Shown here one piece after another: positions 17,648-28,437 of a stretch of DNA of 64,000 nucleotides. Origin of the DNA: an uncultured bacterium. GTDB lineage: Bacteria > Bacillota_I > Bacilli_A > RFN20 > CAG-826. The position numbers were made by a program, and so were the translations under genes. The DNA lies in NCBI GenBank assembly GCA_949291375.1, contig CASEVI010000001.1, positions 380,980 to 444,979 of the forward strand. The letters run 5' to 3'. The notes beneath the pieces were generated by a model that saw only the letters and a list, made by a program, of their open reading frames with translations, was not told the DNA's origin and ran no database searches. The stretch's first letter is position 1. The number at the start of each line of letters is the position of its first letter.

Positions 17648-17923
17648 ATGAACTTTTTAGCTAATTTAATGCCTATGTTAACAGTTTTAGCCGAATTCAC
17701 TGATAAGGGACTTGCATATATTGCAATAGGTATGTGTGGACTTTCAATGATGGCTTCAGGTTTAGGCGAAGGTTATTTATGTTCCCAAGCATTGCTTGCA
17801 ATGGGAAGAAATCCTGAAATGTATTCAAAATTAAGAACCGGAATGATTTTAGGATGTGCTTTAACTGAAACTACCGCAATTTATTGTTTATTACTTTCAA
17901 TTTTCTTATTCTTCTTAGTCTAA
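17648..17923 (+). CDS. atpE: F-type ATP synthase subunit c, two-carboxylate type
   Basis: 91 residues, a two-helix hairpin. Helix 1 carries G-L-G-E-G-Y with E41; helix 2 carries A-L-T-E-T-T with E74 and T75; the loop reads G-R-N-P-E. The two glutamates are 33 residues apart, exactly the spacing of positions 32 and 65 in the Ilyobacter/Fusobacterium c-rings. A hydroxyl residue right after the helix-2 Glu is typical of Na+-binding c subunits. Position 32 is Gln in the classical Na+ ring and Glu in the two-carboxylate ring of Fusobacterium nucleatum. A GTG at 17642 is in frame but lies within the Shine-Dalgarno AGGAGG (17637-17642); ATG 17648, 5 bases on, is the start. Confidence 0.95.
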   Translation: MNFLANLMPMLTVLAEFTDKGLAYIAIGMCGLSMMASGLGEGYLCSQALLAMGRNPEMYSKLRTGMILGCALTETTAIYCLLLSIFLFFLV

Positions 17924-17928
17924 TAAAA

Positions 17929-18519
17929 ATGAAAAAGTTTAAAAAAATAACTAAAATAATTCCTTTATTTTTAATTCTTTTAAGCGTTAGTAGCTGTAAC
18001 ATCAACGATTATTTAAATATTGGTGATGATATTGCTAGTAAAATTTTTCCTAACGTTTGGGATTTTTTAGTTCAATTTTTAGCTTTTGTTATTATGGTAA
18101 TTTTAATTACTATTTTTGCTTATAAACCAATAAAAAAATATATTAAAAAAAGACAAGATTTATTGGATGAAGAAGTTAATGAAACTAAAAAGAAAACTGA
18201 GGAAGCTAAAGCCAATCTTTTAATTTCTCAAAAAGAAATTGCTTTAACCCATGAAAAGGCTTCAAAAATTATCGAAAACGCTACGAAAGAAGGAAATGAA
18301 AGAAGAGAAGAAATTATTTTAAAAGCAAATCAAGAAGCAGAAAATAAGATAAAAGAAGCTGACGAAATAATTAAAAAGAATAAAATTGAAGCTAAAAATG
18401 AAATTAAAAATGAGCTTTCAGATATCGCGCTAGATCTTTCAAGTAAAATTTTAGAAAGAGAAGTGAATCAAACTGATAACAAAAAGTTGATCGACGACTT
18501 TGTCGATAAGATGAAATAA
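17929..18519 (+). CDS. atpF: F-type ATP synthase subunit b with lipoprotein signal
   Basis: 196 residues from ATG 17929. The N-terminus is a lysine-rich region, a hydrophobic stretch and a lipobox V-S-S-C with C23 as the predicted lipidated cysteine. A transmembrane helix follows (about 40-62), then a long charged coiled coil that dimerises as the peripheral stalk. Ordinary b subunits begin directly with the membrane helix; a lipoprotein b subunit is known from mycoplasmas. The gene starts 5 bases after the atpE stop without a visible Shine-Dalgarno, and atpH follows after 5 bases. Confidence 0.92.
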   Translation: MKKFKKITKIIPLFLILLSVSSCNINDYLNIGDDIASKIFPNVWDFLVQFLAFVIMVILITIFAYKPIKKYIKKRQDLLDEEVNETKKKTEEAKANLLISQKEIALTHEKASKIIENATKEGNERREEIILKANQEAENKIKEADEIIKKNKIEAKNEIKNELSDIALDLSSKILEREVNQTDNKKLIDDFVDKMK

Positions 18520-18524
18520 TTTAT

Positions 18525-19058
18525 ATGGATTCAAGCGTTTTTAATGTATATGCTAATGCCCTTTTAGAAATTGCGATTTCAAAAAACGAGACTTTAGAAA
18601 TTCGCAATGAAATAAAAGAGGTTAAAAGAATCATTAAAGAAAATAATGATTTTGTTTTAATTATGCATTCTAAAGCACTTAGGTTAAATGACAAATATAA
18701 AATTATTGATAAAGTGTTTGAATCTTGTAATTTATTATTAAAATCTTATTTAAAAGTCCTTATTAAAAGTAATTTAACATATTATTTTTACGATATTTTA
18801 AAAGAAACATTATATAGATTTGATGATTATTTAAATATCGAGGAAGGAACTTTATTTCTTTCGAGCTCACTAAATGAAGAAGATATTGATTTGATTAAAA
18901 ACATAATATCTAAAAAAATAAATAAGAAATTAGACCTTAAAGTATTAATCGATAAAAATTTAATTGGTGGATTTAAAGTAGTTTTAAGAAATGATGTTTT
19001 TGATTCGTCTATAATCACAAGAATAAATAATTTTAAAAAAGCATTGAAAAAGGAGTAA
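18525..19058 (+). CDS. atpH: F-type ATP synthase subunit delta
   Basis: 177 residues, the usual length of the OSCP/delta subunit. The N-terminus D-S-S-V-F-N-V-Y-A-N-A-L-L-E matches the family's opening helix, and the C-terminal D-K-N-L-I-G-G-F-K-V block is the characteristic conserved segment. Delta joins the b-subunit stalk to the top of the alpha3-beta3 head at the inner membrane face. It lies between atpF and atpA (3 bases before atpA). Identity is firm from position and motif although overall sequence is divergent. Confidence 0.92.
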   Translation: MDSSVFNVYANALLEIAISKNETLEIRNEIKEVKRIIKENNDFVLIMHSKALRLNDKYKIIDKVFESCNLLLKSYLKVLIKSNLTYYFYDILKETLYRFDDYLNIEEGTLFLSSSLNEEDIDLIKNIISKKINKKLDLKVLIDKNLIGGFKVVLRNDVFDSSIITRINNFKKALKKE

Positions 19059-19061
19059 ATT

Positions 19062-20574
19062 ATGGCAATAAATATTGAAGAAATCTCTTCTTTAATTAAA
19101 GAACAAATAAAAAGTTTCGAAAATGAAATCGAAATAGAAAATGATGTCGGTACTGTTGTCACTGCTGGCGATGGAATTGTTTTAATTTACGGACTTGAAA
19201 AAGGAATGCTTGGAGAATTGCTTGTTTTTGATGATGGAAGTTATGGTATGATAATGAATTTGGAAGAAGAATCGGTTTATGCTGTTTTATTAAATAATTC
19301 AACTAATATCAAGGAAGGCGATAAAGTAAAAAGAACCAAAAAAGTTGTTGAAGTACCTGTTGGTGGCGCTCTTTTAGGAAGAGTCATAAATGCTCTTGGT
19401 CAACCATTGGATGGGAAAGGAGAAATTGATTATAAAGAGACTTTACCAATTGAAAGAGTTGCTCCTGGAGTAATTAGTAGAGAAAGTGTAAATGAACCTT
19501 TAGAAACCGGTATTTTAGCAATCGATTCCTTAATTCCAATTGGAAAAGGACAAAGAGAATTAATTATTGGCGATAGACAAACAGGAAAAACAGCAATTGC
19601 AATCGATACTATAATCAATCAAAAAAATAAAAATGTTTATTGTATTTATGTTGCGATTGGCCAAAAAAATTCGACCGTTGCTTCAATTTATGAAAAATTA
19701 AAGAATTCTGGAAGCATGGAATATACTCTTATAGTCAATGCAAGTGCTTCTGAAATTACTCCTTTACAATGGATGGCTCCTTTTAGTGGAGTAACTATGG
19801 CGGAAAAATGGTGTCAAGAAGGCAAAAACGTTTTAATTGTTTTTGATGATCTATCAAAACATGCAATTGCTTATAGAACTTTATCTTTATTATTAAAAAG
19901 GAATCCAGGCAGAGAAGCTTACCCAGGCGATGTTTTCTATTTACATTCACGTTTGCTAGAAAGATGTGTTAAATTGAATAAAAAATTTGGTGGAGGTTCA
20001 ATCACCGCACTTCCTATAGTTGAAACTTTAGCTGGAGATATTTCTGCTTATATTCCAACAAATGTAATTTCTATTACTGATGGTCAGATTTTCTTACAAA
20101 CAAGTTTATTCAATAAAGGTCAAAGACCTGCCATTGATGTCGGATTATCTGTTTCTCGTGTTGGAAGTAATGCTCAATTTAAAGTTATTAAAAAGACATC
20201 TTCATCTTTAAAAATGGAAATTTCCCAATTCCACGAACTTGAAGCTTTTAATCAATTTGGTAGTGATATAGATCAAGAAACTAAAAAAATATTAAAACAT
20301 GGAGAAATTCTTGAAGAGATATTAAAGCAAAATCAATATGTTTCTTTAACAACTAGCGAAGAGACCATTTACCTTTTAAGTGCAAAAACTGGTTTAATCG
20401 ACGATTTAGAAGTTGATAAGGTTAAACAATTTTTATCTTCTTTATATAGATATATTAAAGATTTTCATAAAGAAATTATTGGTGAGATTGAAGAAAAACA
20501 CGATTTAAATAATGAAAAATTAGAAGAATTAAAAAATATTATTTCAGATTTTAAAAAGGAACAACTTTTAAACA

Positions 20575-20585
<11 letters not shown>
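19062..20585 (+). CDS. atpA: F-type ATP synthase subunit alpha
   Basis: 507 residues, normal length. The P-loop G-D-R-Q-T-G-K-T lies at 170-177, preceded by [12 protein letters not shown]. Later blocks such as L-S-V-S-R-V-G-S with the family's arginine finger are present. It forms the non-catalytic nucleotide-binding positions of the F1 hexamer on the cytosolic face. A strong Shine-Dalgarno (AAAAGGAG) lies before ATG. Its last 11 bases overlap the start of atpG, so the two are probably translationally coupled. Confidence 0.98.
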
Positions 20586-23256
<2,671 letters not shown>

Positions 23257-23287
23257 AATATTTTTGTAATATTTATTGAGGTTTATT

Positions 23288-24490
23288 ATGCGCAATTTTA
23301 TCTTTGTCTCACCACACTTTCCAGATTCATATTGGAAATTTTGCATGGCTTTGAAAAACCATGGTTTCAATGTTTTAGGTATTGGGGATGCTCCCTATAA
23401 TGAGATACCAGAGCAATGTAAATATGCTTTGACTGAGTATTATTTATGCTCTTTTATGGACGAATTTGAAAATGAAAAAAGGGCAGTTCAATATTTTAGA
23501 GATAAATATGGACCTATTGAATATATCGAATCAAATAACGAATATTGGCTTAGAAAAGATGCTCGTTTAAGAGATATTTTCAAAGTTACGACTTCATTTA
23601 GCGAAGAAGAAGTTGCATATCGTATGAAAAAATCTAACCAAAAAGAATTTTATGAGAGAGCTGGTGTTAGATGCGCAAGATTTATCGTTAGTAAAGATTT
23701 AAATGAACTTAAAAATTTTGCTCAAGAAGTTAATTACCCAATCTTTGCAAAACCAAATGTTGGTGTTGGCGCACAAGGAACTAAAAAAATAGATAATGAA
23801 ATTGAATTAGAGGATTTTGTTTTATCAATTCCTAAAGATAGTGAATATATTTTCGAAGAATATGTTAATGGTGATTTATGTTCGTTTGATGGAATCACTA
23901 ATTCAAATGGTGATGTTGTCTTTGAAACCTCACATATGTTTTATGTAAATACAGCTGATGTCGTCAATAAAAATTTAGATGATATGTATTGTTGTTTACC
24001 TGCTGTACCTGAAGATTTAAAAGAAATTGCTGAAAAATGTGTCAAATCTTTTGGCCTAAGAAGAAGATTCTTCCATTTTGAATTCTTTAGACTTAAAGAA
24101 GATCATCCTTATTTAGGAAAAAAAGGAACAATCGTTCCTCTTGAAGCTAACTTAAGAGTAGCTGGAGGATATACTCCCGATTTGATCAACTTTGCTAATT
24201 CAATCGATGTTTATAATTTATATGCTGATATTATGGCGTATGATGAAAATAGACAAAAAATGGATTATGAAAAGTTTTATGCTGTTTCGTGTTCTAGAAG
24301 ATATGAATATAATTATGTTCATTCAAAAGATGAAATATTGAATAAATATCATAATAATATTTGTTATTTTGGCGATTTCCCAAGAGCTTTAAGAGATGAT
24401 ATGGGAGACAGCTTCTTTGTTGGTAAATTTAAATCAATGGATGAAGTATTAGAATTTGATAGATTTGTTAGAGAAAAAGTTGAGCAATAA
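23288..24490 (+). CDS. ATP-grasp domain protein (carboxylate-amine ligase-like)
   Basis: 400 residues. The central segment has P-I-F-A-K-P-N-V-G-V-G-A-Q-G-T (about 153-167, the ATP-grasp glycine-rich loop) and Y-I-F-E-E-Y-V-N-G (about 194-202). A C-terminal V-P-L-E-A-N-L-R-V-A-G-G-Y near 291 supplies magnesium-binding Glu and Asn. It resembles the biotin-carboxylase/CarB-like group; the acceptor substrate is unknown. A TTG at 23276 is in frame but overlaps the ribosome site GAGG (23278-23281), so ATG 23288, 6 bases on, is preferred. It sits between atpC and ppa, with which it may be co-transcribed. Confidence 0.8.
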   Translation: MRNFIFVSPHFPDSYWKFCMALKNHGFNVLGIGDAPYNEIPEQCKYALTEYYLCSFMDEFENEKRAVQYFRDKYGPIEYIESNNEYWLRKDARLRDIFKVTTSFSEEEVAYRMKKSNQKEFYERAGVRCARFIVSKDLNELKNFAQEVNYPIFAKPNVGVGAQGTKKIDNEIELEDFVLSIPKDSEYIFEEYVNGDLCSFDGITNSNGDVVFETSHMFYVNTADVVNKNLDDMYCCLPAVPEDLKEIAEKCVKSFGLRRRFFHFEFFRLKEDHPYLGKKGTIVPLEANLRVAGGYTPDLINFANSIDVYNLYADIMAYDENRQKMDYEKFYAVSCSRRYEYNYVHSKDEILNKYHNNICYFGDFPRALRDDMGDSFFVGKFKSMDEVLEFDRFVREKVEQ

Positions 24491-24491
24491 T

Positions 24492-25028
24492 ATGAACCCT
24501 ACCGATAAAAGATTTTTAAAACTTAAATTTGATGAAGAAAAATTCCCTGTAATAATTGAAATATCAAAAGGGATGAAAAATAAATATGAAATCGATAAAA
24601 AAACGGGCTTATTAGTTTTAGATCGAATTTTATATACTTCAACTCACTATCCTCAAAATTATGGTTATATTCCTTTAACACTTTGTGATGATGGAGACGC
24701 TTTAGATTGTTTAGTTATTTCTAGTGAAGAAATTATTCCTTTTTCTTTTGTAATGTGTAAAGCAATAGGAATTATAAATATGATCGATAGCGGGAAAGAA
24801 GATTACAAAATTTTAGCCGTCCCAATTAATGATCCTTTTTATAATAAAGTTGAAGATTTAAACGATCTTCCTGAACATTTAGTTGATGAAATTAAACATT
24901 TCTTCTCTGTTTATAAATATTTAGAAAATAAAGAAACTGAAGTAAAAGATATTGGAGATAAAAAAATGGCGAAGGATATTATTCGCCAATCATTTGCTGA
25001 ATTTAAAAAGAAGGAAGAACTTATTTAA
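24492..25028 (+). CDS. ppa: Inorganic pyrophosphatase, family I
   Basis: 178 residues, the bacterial family I length. The blocks Y-P-Q-N-Y-G-Y-I-P, D-D-G-D-A-L-D and the K-x(n)-D-Y-K-I-L-A-V-P series carry the acidic magnesium ligands. Alanine stands where the usual signature has Pro or Glu (D-G-D-A-L-D), a minor deviation. It hydrolyses pyrophosphate in the cytosol, pulling biosynthetic reactions such as ADP-glucose formation forward. ATG 24492 begins one base after the previous stop; the frame is open further upstream but inside that gene. Its stop overlaps the stop of the convergent kinase gene by 8 bases. Confidence 0.95.
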   Translation: MNPTDKRFLKLKFDEEKFPVIIEISKGMKNKYEIDKKTGLLVLDRILYTSTHYPQNYGYIPLTLCDDGDALDCLVISSEEIIPFSFVMCKAIGIINMIDSGKEDYKILAVPINDPFYNKVEDLNDLPEHLVDEIKHFFSVYKYLENKETEVKDIGDKKMAKDIIRQSFAEFKKKEELI

Positions 25029-25848
25029 AATTTGCTTTGATTCTTTCAAGTTTTAATTTAGCGATATCTAAAAATACTTCTTCCTTTAATGTAAGAAAAT
25101 AGGACATTGCCCAATAATAGAAGAGTAGATCTAAAAATGCGATGAATGTATCTACTCTTTTTTTCTTTAAGGAATTGTATTTATAACCAAAATATTTCTT
25201 TAAAAAATATTCTTCTTGAGATGCGGTTAAATTATTTTCGCTAATAAAAGAAGCTAAATCAAAAAGTGGATTATTCATTCCTCCAGTTTCCCAATCGATG
25301 ATAAAAGAAGTATTAAATCTAAATAGAAGATTCCCTTTAACTAAATCATTATGGCAAAAGGTTAATTTCTCTTTTGGAAAAATTTTTTGAACATTTTTAA
25401 TTACACTATCTTCATAAACATCACTAATATAATACTTTTTATCAATAGTTTCTTTATAATTTTCTAATCTTTTAAACATTTGATAGCCATAAGGAACTTT
25501 TATGTCACTTGTGTGTAATTTTTTTAACATTTTAGCAACGCTATTCATTACTTCTTCGTTAATTTGGCTATATGTATGAGCATTATGAATATATTTTGTA
25601 ATTTTAAAGCCGTTGACTTCATCCATATAAAGAAGTTTTTCACTTATTTTTAAAGAAGAAATAACTTCGTAATTATTTTTTTCATGGTTATAGTTAGTGG
25701 CTTTTTCTTTATAATCTTTTGGCACTCTTAAAACGTATGCATCATTTATTAAATAGTTGGAATTAGAAATTCCTCCTTCTAAAAAAGAAAAACTACGAAC
25801 GTCTTTTTTGGTTATTTCTTTAAACAAATTTTTTAAATCAATTGCCAT
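25021..25848 (-). CDS. Choline/ethanolamine kinase-like phosphotransferase (APH family)
   Basis: 275 residues. F-L-E-G-G-I-S-N-S-N-Y-L is the nucleotide-binding opening of the choline-kinase/LicA group; L-T-F-C-H-N-D-L-V-K-G-N-L-L is the catalytic loop (Asp in H-N-D); I-I-D-W-E-T-G-G supplies the metal-binding Asp. It probably phosphorylates choline, ethanolamine or another small amino alcohol in the cytosol, possibly for lipid or cell-surface decoration; the substrate is inferred. ATG 25848 is preferred to an in-frame start further upstream because a TATAAT box (25856-25861 on this strand) ends 7 bases before it, leaving a leaderless mRNA. It diverges from trmL, 46 bases apart. Confidence 0.85.
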   Translation of the reverse strand: MAIDLKNLFKEITKKDVRSFSFLEGGISNSNYLINDAYVLRVPKDYKEKATNYNHEKNNYEVISSLKISEKLLYMDEVNGFKITKYIHNAHTYSQINEEVMNSVAKMLKKLHTSDIKVPYGYQMFKRLENYKETIDKKYYISDVYEDSVIKNVQKIFPKEKLTFCHNDLVKGNLLFRFNTSFIIDWETGGMNNPLFDLASFISENNLTASQEEYFLKKYFGYKYNSLKKKRVDTFIAFLDLLFYYWAMSYFLTLKEEVFLDIAKLKLERIKANFK

Positions 25849-25855
25849 AAAAAAT

Positions 25856-25885
25856 ATTATACTAAAAAAGAGCGTTTGTGATAAT
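25856..25885. promoter_or_regulatory. Back-to-back leaderless promoters between the kinase-like gene and trmL
   Basis: On the minus strand TATAAT occupies 25856-25861, 7 bases before ATG 25848. On the plus strand TGTGATAAT (extended -10, box 25880-25885) ends 9 bases before ATG 25895. Neither gene has a Shine-Dalgarno. With start points normally 6-8 bases after the -10 box, both mRNAs should begin at or next to the ATG. Confidence 0.55.
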
Positions 25886-25894
25886 ATCTTAATT

Positions 25895-26404
25895 ATGATC
25901 AAAATTGTTTTATATCAACCAGAAAAACCCGGAAATATAGGTAATATTTTAAGAACAGCTAATGCTACGGAAATAAAAGTAATTATCATTGGCCCATTAA
26001 CTTTTACTCTTGATGATAAAGCGTTAAAAAGAGCTGGGATGGATTATATTCAACTTTCAAGTTTTCAAATATATGATAATTATGAGGAATTTTTAAAAGA
26101 TTATAAGGATGAAAAAATATATTATGTTACTAGATATTCTTCAAAACCTTACTCATCTTTTGACTTTAGCGATGTAACTCAAGAATATATTTTTATGTTT
26201 GGAAAAGAATCAAGTGGCATTCCATATGAAATTTTAAAAGGAAATTTAAGTAATTGTATGAGAATACCAATGGCTCCTCAAGCTAGAAGTTTAAATTTAT
26301 CAAATTCAGTTGCGATTATTATTTATGAGGCTTTAAGACAAGTAAATTTTTATAATTTATCGACAAAAGAAGTTATAAAAGGCGAAGATTTTTTAACTAA
26401 ATAA
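25895..26404 (+). CDS. trmL: tRNA (cytidine(34)-2'-O)-methyltransferase
   Basis: 169 residues from ATG 25895, the normal TrmL/YibK length of about 155-170; the frame is open further upstream but those residues lie over the divergent gene. The SPOUT signs are Y-Q-P-E-K-P-G-N-I-G-N-I-L-R-T near the N-terminus, F-G-K-E-S-S-G-I-P in the knot, and R-S-L-N-L-S-N-S-V-A near the end. It methylates the wobble 2'-O of tRNA-Leu species. Its stop overlaps that of rqcH on the other strand by 8 bases. Confidence 0.93.
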   Translation: MIKIVLYQPEKPGNIGNILRTANATEIKVIIIGPLTFTLDDKALKRAGMDYIQLSSFQIYDNYEEFLKDYKDEKIYYVTRYSSKPYSSFDFSDVTQEYIFMFGKESSGIPYEILKGNLSNCMRIPMAPQARSLNLSNSVAIIIYEALRQVNFYNLSTKEVIKGEDFLTK

Positions 26405-27785
26405 ATCTTTTTGCATTTTTAATTTCATCATTTAAATCTTTATTTTTCTTAAAAAAGTAACTTTCATATTTTAAAAGATTGGCTTCTCCTTGATAGGAGC
26501 CTTTTTTTACATCTTTTATGTTGGATAAATAAATTGCAGCGTCATCTTTTTTAGTTAAATTTAATAATAAATTCATCGCTTCTTTTAAAATATCATCGTT
26601 TAATTCTTTATTGTTTAAAAATATAACTACATGAGGGCTGTGTTCATTTGCTAAATGAAGATAATAATCATTCTTTTTAGCGAGTTTAAATGTTAATTCA
26701 TTATTTTGTATATTATTTTTTCCAAAACCAATTTTTATTCCTTTATATTCAATATAATAAGGAGAAACAGCCTTAATTTTTATATCTTTAATATTTTTAT
26801 TTTTTATTTTAACGATATTTTTCTTTTTTAATTCATCGATTAATTCATAATAATCGTTTTCGTTATAAATTTCTTTTAAATTTAAAATATTATCGATATA
26901 TTTAATTTCATCATCGGTTTCATCTAAAAATTTTTGGGTTAACGCAATAGTTTGCTTTGCTTTTTTATAAATTTTATATAAATAATTTAAGTTTCCGGTT
27001 GAATTATATTCGACTTTTAAAGGAATAATTTTATCTTCATATTTAAAAGAAGAAGCCCCTTTAGGAATTTCATTCATTATTGTCAAATAATAATCAGCAT
27101 AATCTTTATATTCTAAATTTTTATTAGCTTTATAAATATCATTTTCTAAATCTTCTTTTTTTGAAAGTAAACTCTTTCTTTTTCTTTTTAATTGAGCGAT
27201 TAAAGAATTGTATTTTTCTTTTAAATACTTATTTTCTAAATTATTGATATATTCATCTTCTTTTTTTAATTCATTTTCAACATCAAAATCCTTAGTTAAT
27301 TCAATCTTTTTTGGTGGAATATATGTAGTTTTAATAATTAAAGGGTGTGAAGTTTCTAAACTATGATACCTAAAAGCTAATTCAATTTCGCTTTTATTCA
27401 ATAAAATTAAATTAGTATTGCCTTTAAACATTTCAAATAAAAGGTGATATTCGATTTTATCGTAAGTATCAGTTGTTTTTATAAATTTTAAGTCAATAAT
27501 TGAATCATCATTATAAATAGATGCTTCAATAAAGCAAGAATTTAATAATTTTGTTTTTAAAATTTGCAAAAAAAGAGAAGCTAAAGATTCTTTATATTTT
27601 TTACCTATTAATTTCACAAAAGGTAATGGCGAAGATAAAGATATAAATAGACTTTTTGCGCTTGATCTAGAAAAAGAAAATAAATAATCAAGCGAAGAAA
27701 TCTCGTTTATTTTATTTAAATAAGCCCCTTTTAAATTTTCATTTATTTCATTAACTCTTTCTTTTAAAAATTCGATTTTATTCAT
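26397..27785 (-). CDS. rqcH: Rqc2/FbpA-family (NFACT) protein RqcH
   Basis: 462 residues from ATG 27785. The N-terminal NFACT-N region, a central coiled coil (about 170-300) and the C-terminal NFACT-R block G-F-G-K-N-N-I-Q-N-N-E-L-T-F-K with later S-P-H-V-V-I match RqcH/YloA/FbpA. RqcH binds stalled 50S subunits and adds alanine tails in ribosome rescue. It is about 100 residues shorter than the Bacillus protein. It sits just before gmk but on the opposite strand; in Bacillus yloA is also near gmk. A TATAAT box on this strand (27795-27800) lies 9 bases before ATG, with no Shine-Dalgarno. An in-frame TTG at 27803 overlaps that box and is rejected. Confidence 0.88.
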   Translation of the reverse strand: MNKIEFLKERVNEINENLKGAYLNKINEISSLDYLFSFSRSSAKSLFISLSSPLPFVKLIGKKYKESLASLFLQILKTKLLNSCFIEASIYNDDSIIDLKFIKTTDTYDKIEYHLLFEMFKGNTNLILLNKSEIELAFRYHSLETSHPLIIKTTYIPPKKIELTKDFDVENELKKEDEYINNLENKYLKEKYNSLIAQLKRKRKSLLSKKEDLENDIYKANKNLEYKDYADYYLTIMNEIPKGASSFKYEDKIIPLKVEYNSTGNLNYLYKIYKKAKQTIALTQKFLDETDDEIKYIDNILNLKEIYNENDYYELIDELKKKNIVKIKNKNIKDIKIKAVSPYYIEYKGIKIGFGKNNIQNNELTFKLAKKNDYYLHLANEHSPHVVIFLNNKELNDDILKEAMNLLLNLTKKDDAAIYLSNIKDVKKGSYQGEANLLKYESYFFKKNKDLNDEIKNAKRFI

Positions 27786-27862
27786 ATATTTTCTATTATA
27801 CAACGTTTCTTATTGATATTCTTTTTTTAATTGTAGTAATATTTTAGAAATTAAGAGGGCAT

Positions 27863-28432
27863 ATGAGAAAAGGTTTATTGATTATTATTAGTGGCCCAAG
27901 CGGGGTTGGTAAAGGAACGGTTCGTCAATTCATCATGAATGACCCTTCTTTGAATTTAGCTTTTAGTGTTTCTTGTACAACAAGAGCTCCTCGTATTGGG
28001 GAAGTTAATGGAAGAGAATATTTCTTCATTACAAAAAAAGAGTTTGAAAAAAATATAAAAGAAGAAAAATTTTTAGAATATGCTTATTTTTGTGGAAACT
28101 ATTATGGAACATTAATAGATTTTGTTGATAAATTAAGAAATGAAGGAAAAAATGTCATTGTTGAAATTGAAACTAATGGCGCGAAACAAATTATTTCAAA
28201 ACTTAATGGTAATGATGAAATTTCTATTTTTATTATCCCTCCATCTTTAGAAGAGCTTGAAAAAAGAATACGTGGGCGTAAAACTGAAACGGAAGATGTT
28301 ATAAAACAAAGAATGGAAAAAGCTAAAGAAGAATTAAAACTTCAAAAATTGTATGATTTTGTTGTTCAAAACATTACACCAGAACAGTGTGGCGAAGAAA
28401 TTAAACAAATTATCAAAAATAAATTAAAATAA
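27863..28432 (+). CDS. gmk: Guanylate kinase
   Basis: 189 residues, normal length. The P-loop G-P-S-G-V-G-K-G-T lies at about 11-19; S-C-T-T-R-A-P-R and E-V-N-G-R-E-Y-F-F form the GMP-binding region. It phosphorylates GMP to GDP. A GAGGG motif lies before ATG. It starts the run gmk-priA-(unknown)-rsmB-like-rlmN-prpC-prkC-rpe that parallels the Bacillus order, although rpoZ, def, fmt and rsgA, expected in that series, are absent here. Confidence 0.97.
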   Translation: MRKGLLIIISGPSGVGKGTVRQFIMNDPSLNLAFSVSCTTRAPRIGEVNGREYFFITKKEFEKNIKEEKFLEYAYFCGNYYGTLIDFVDKLRNEGKNVIVEIETNGAKQIISKLNGNDEISIFIIPPSLEELEKRIRGRKTETEDVIKQRMEKAKEELKLQKLYDFVVQNITPEQCGEEIKQIIKNKLK

Positions 28433-28437
28433 AACAA

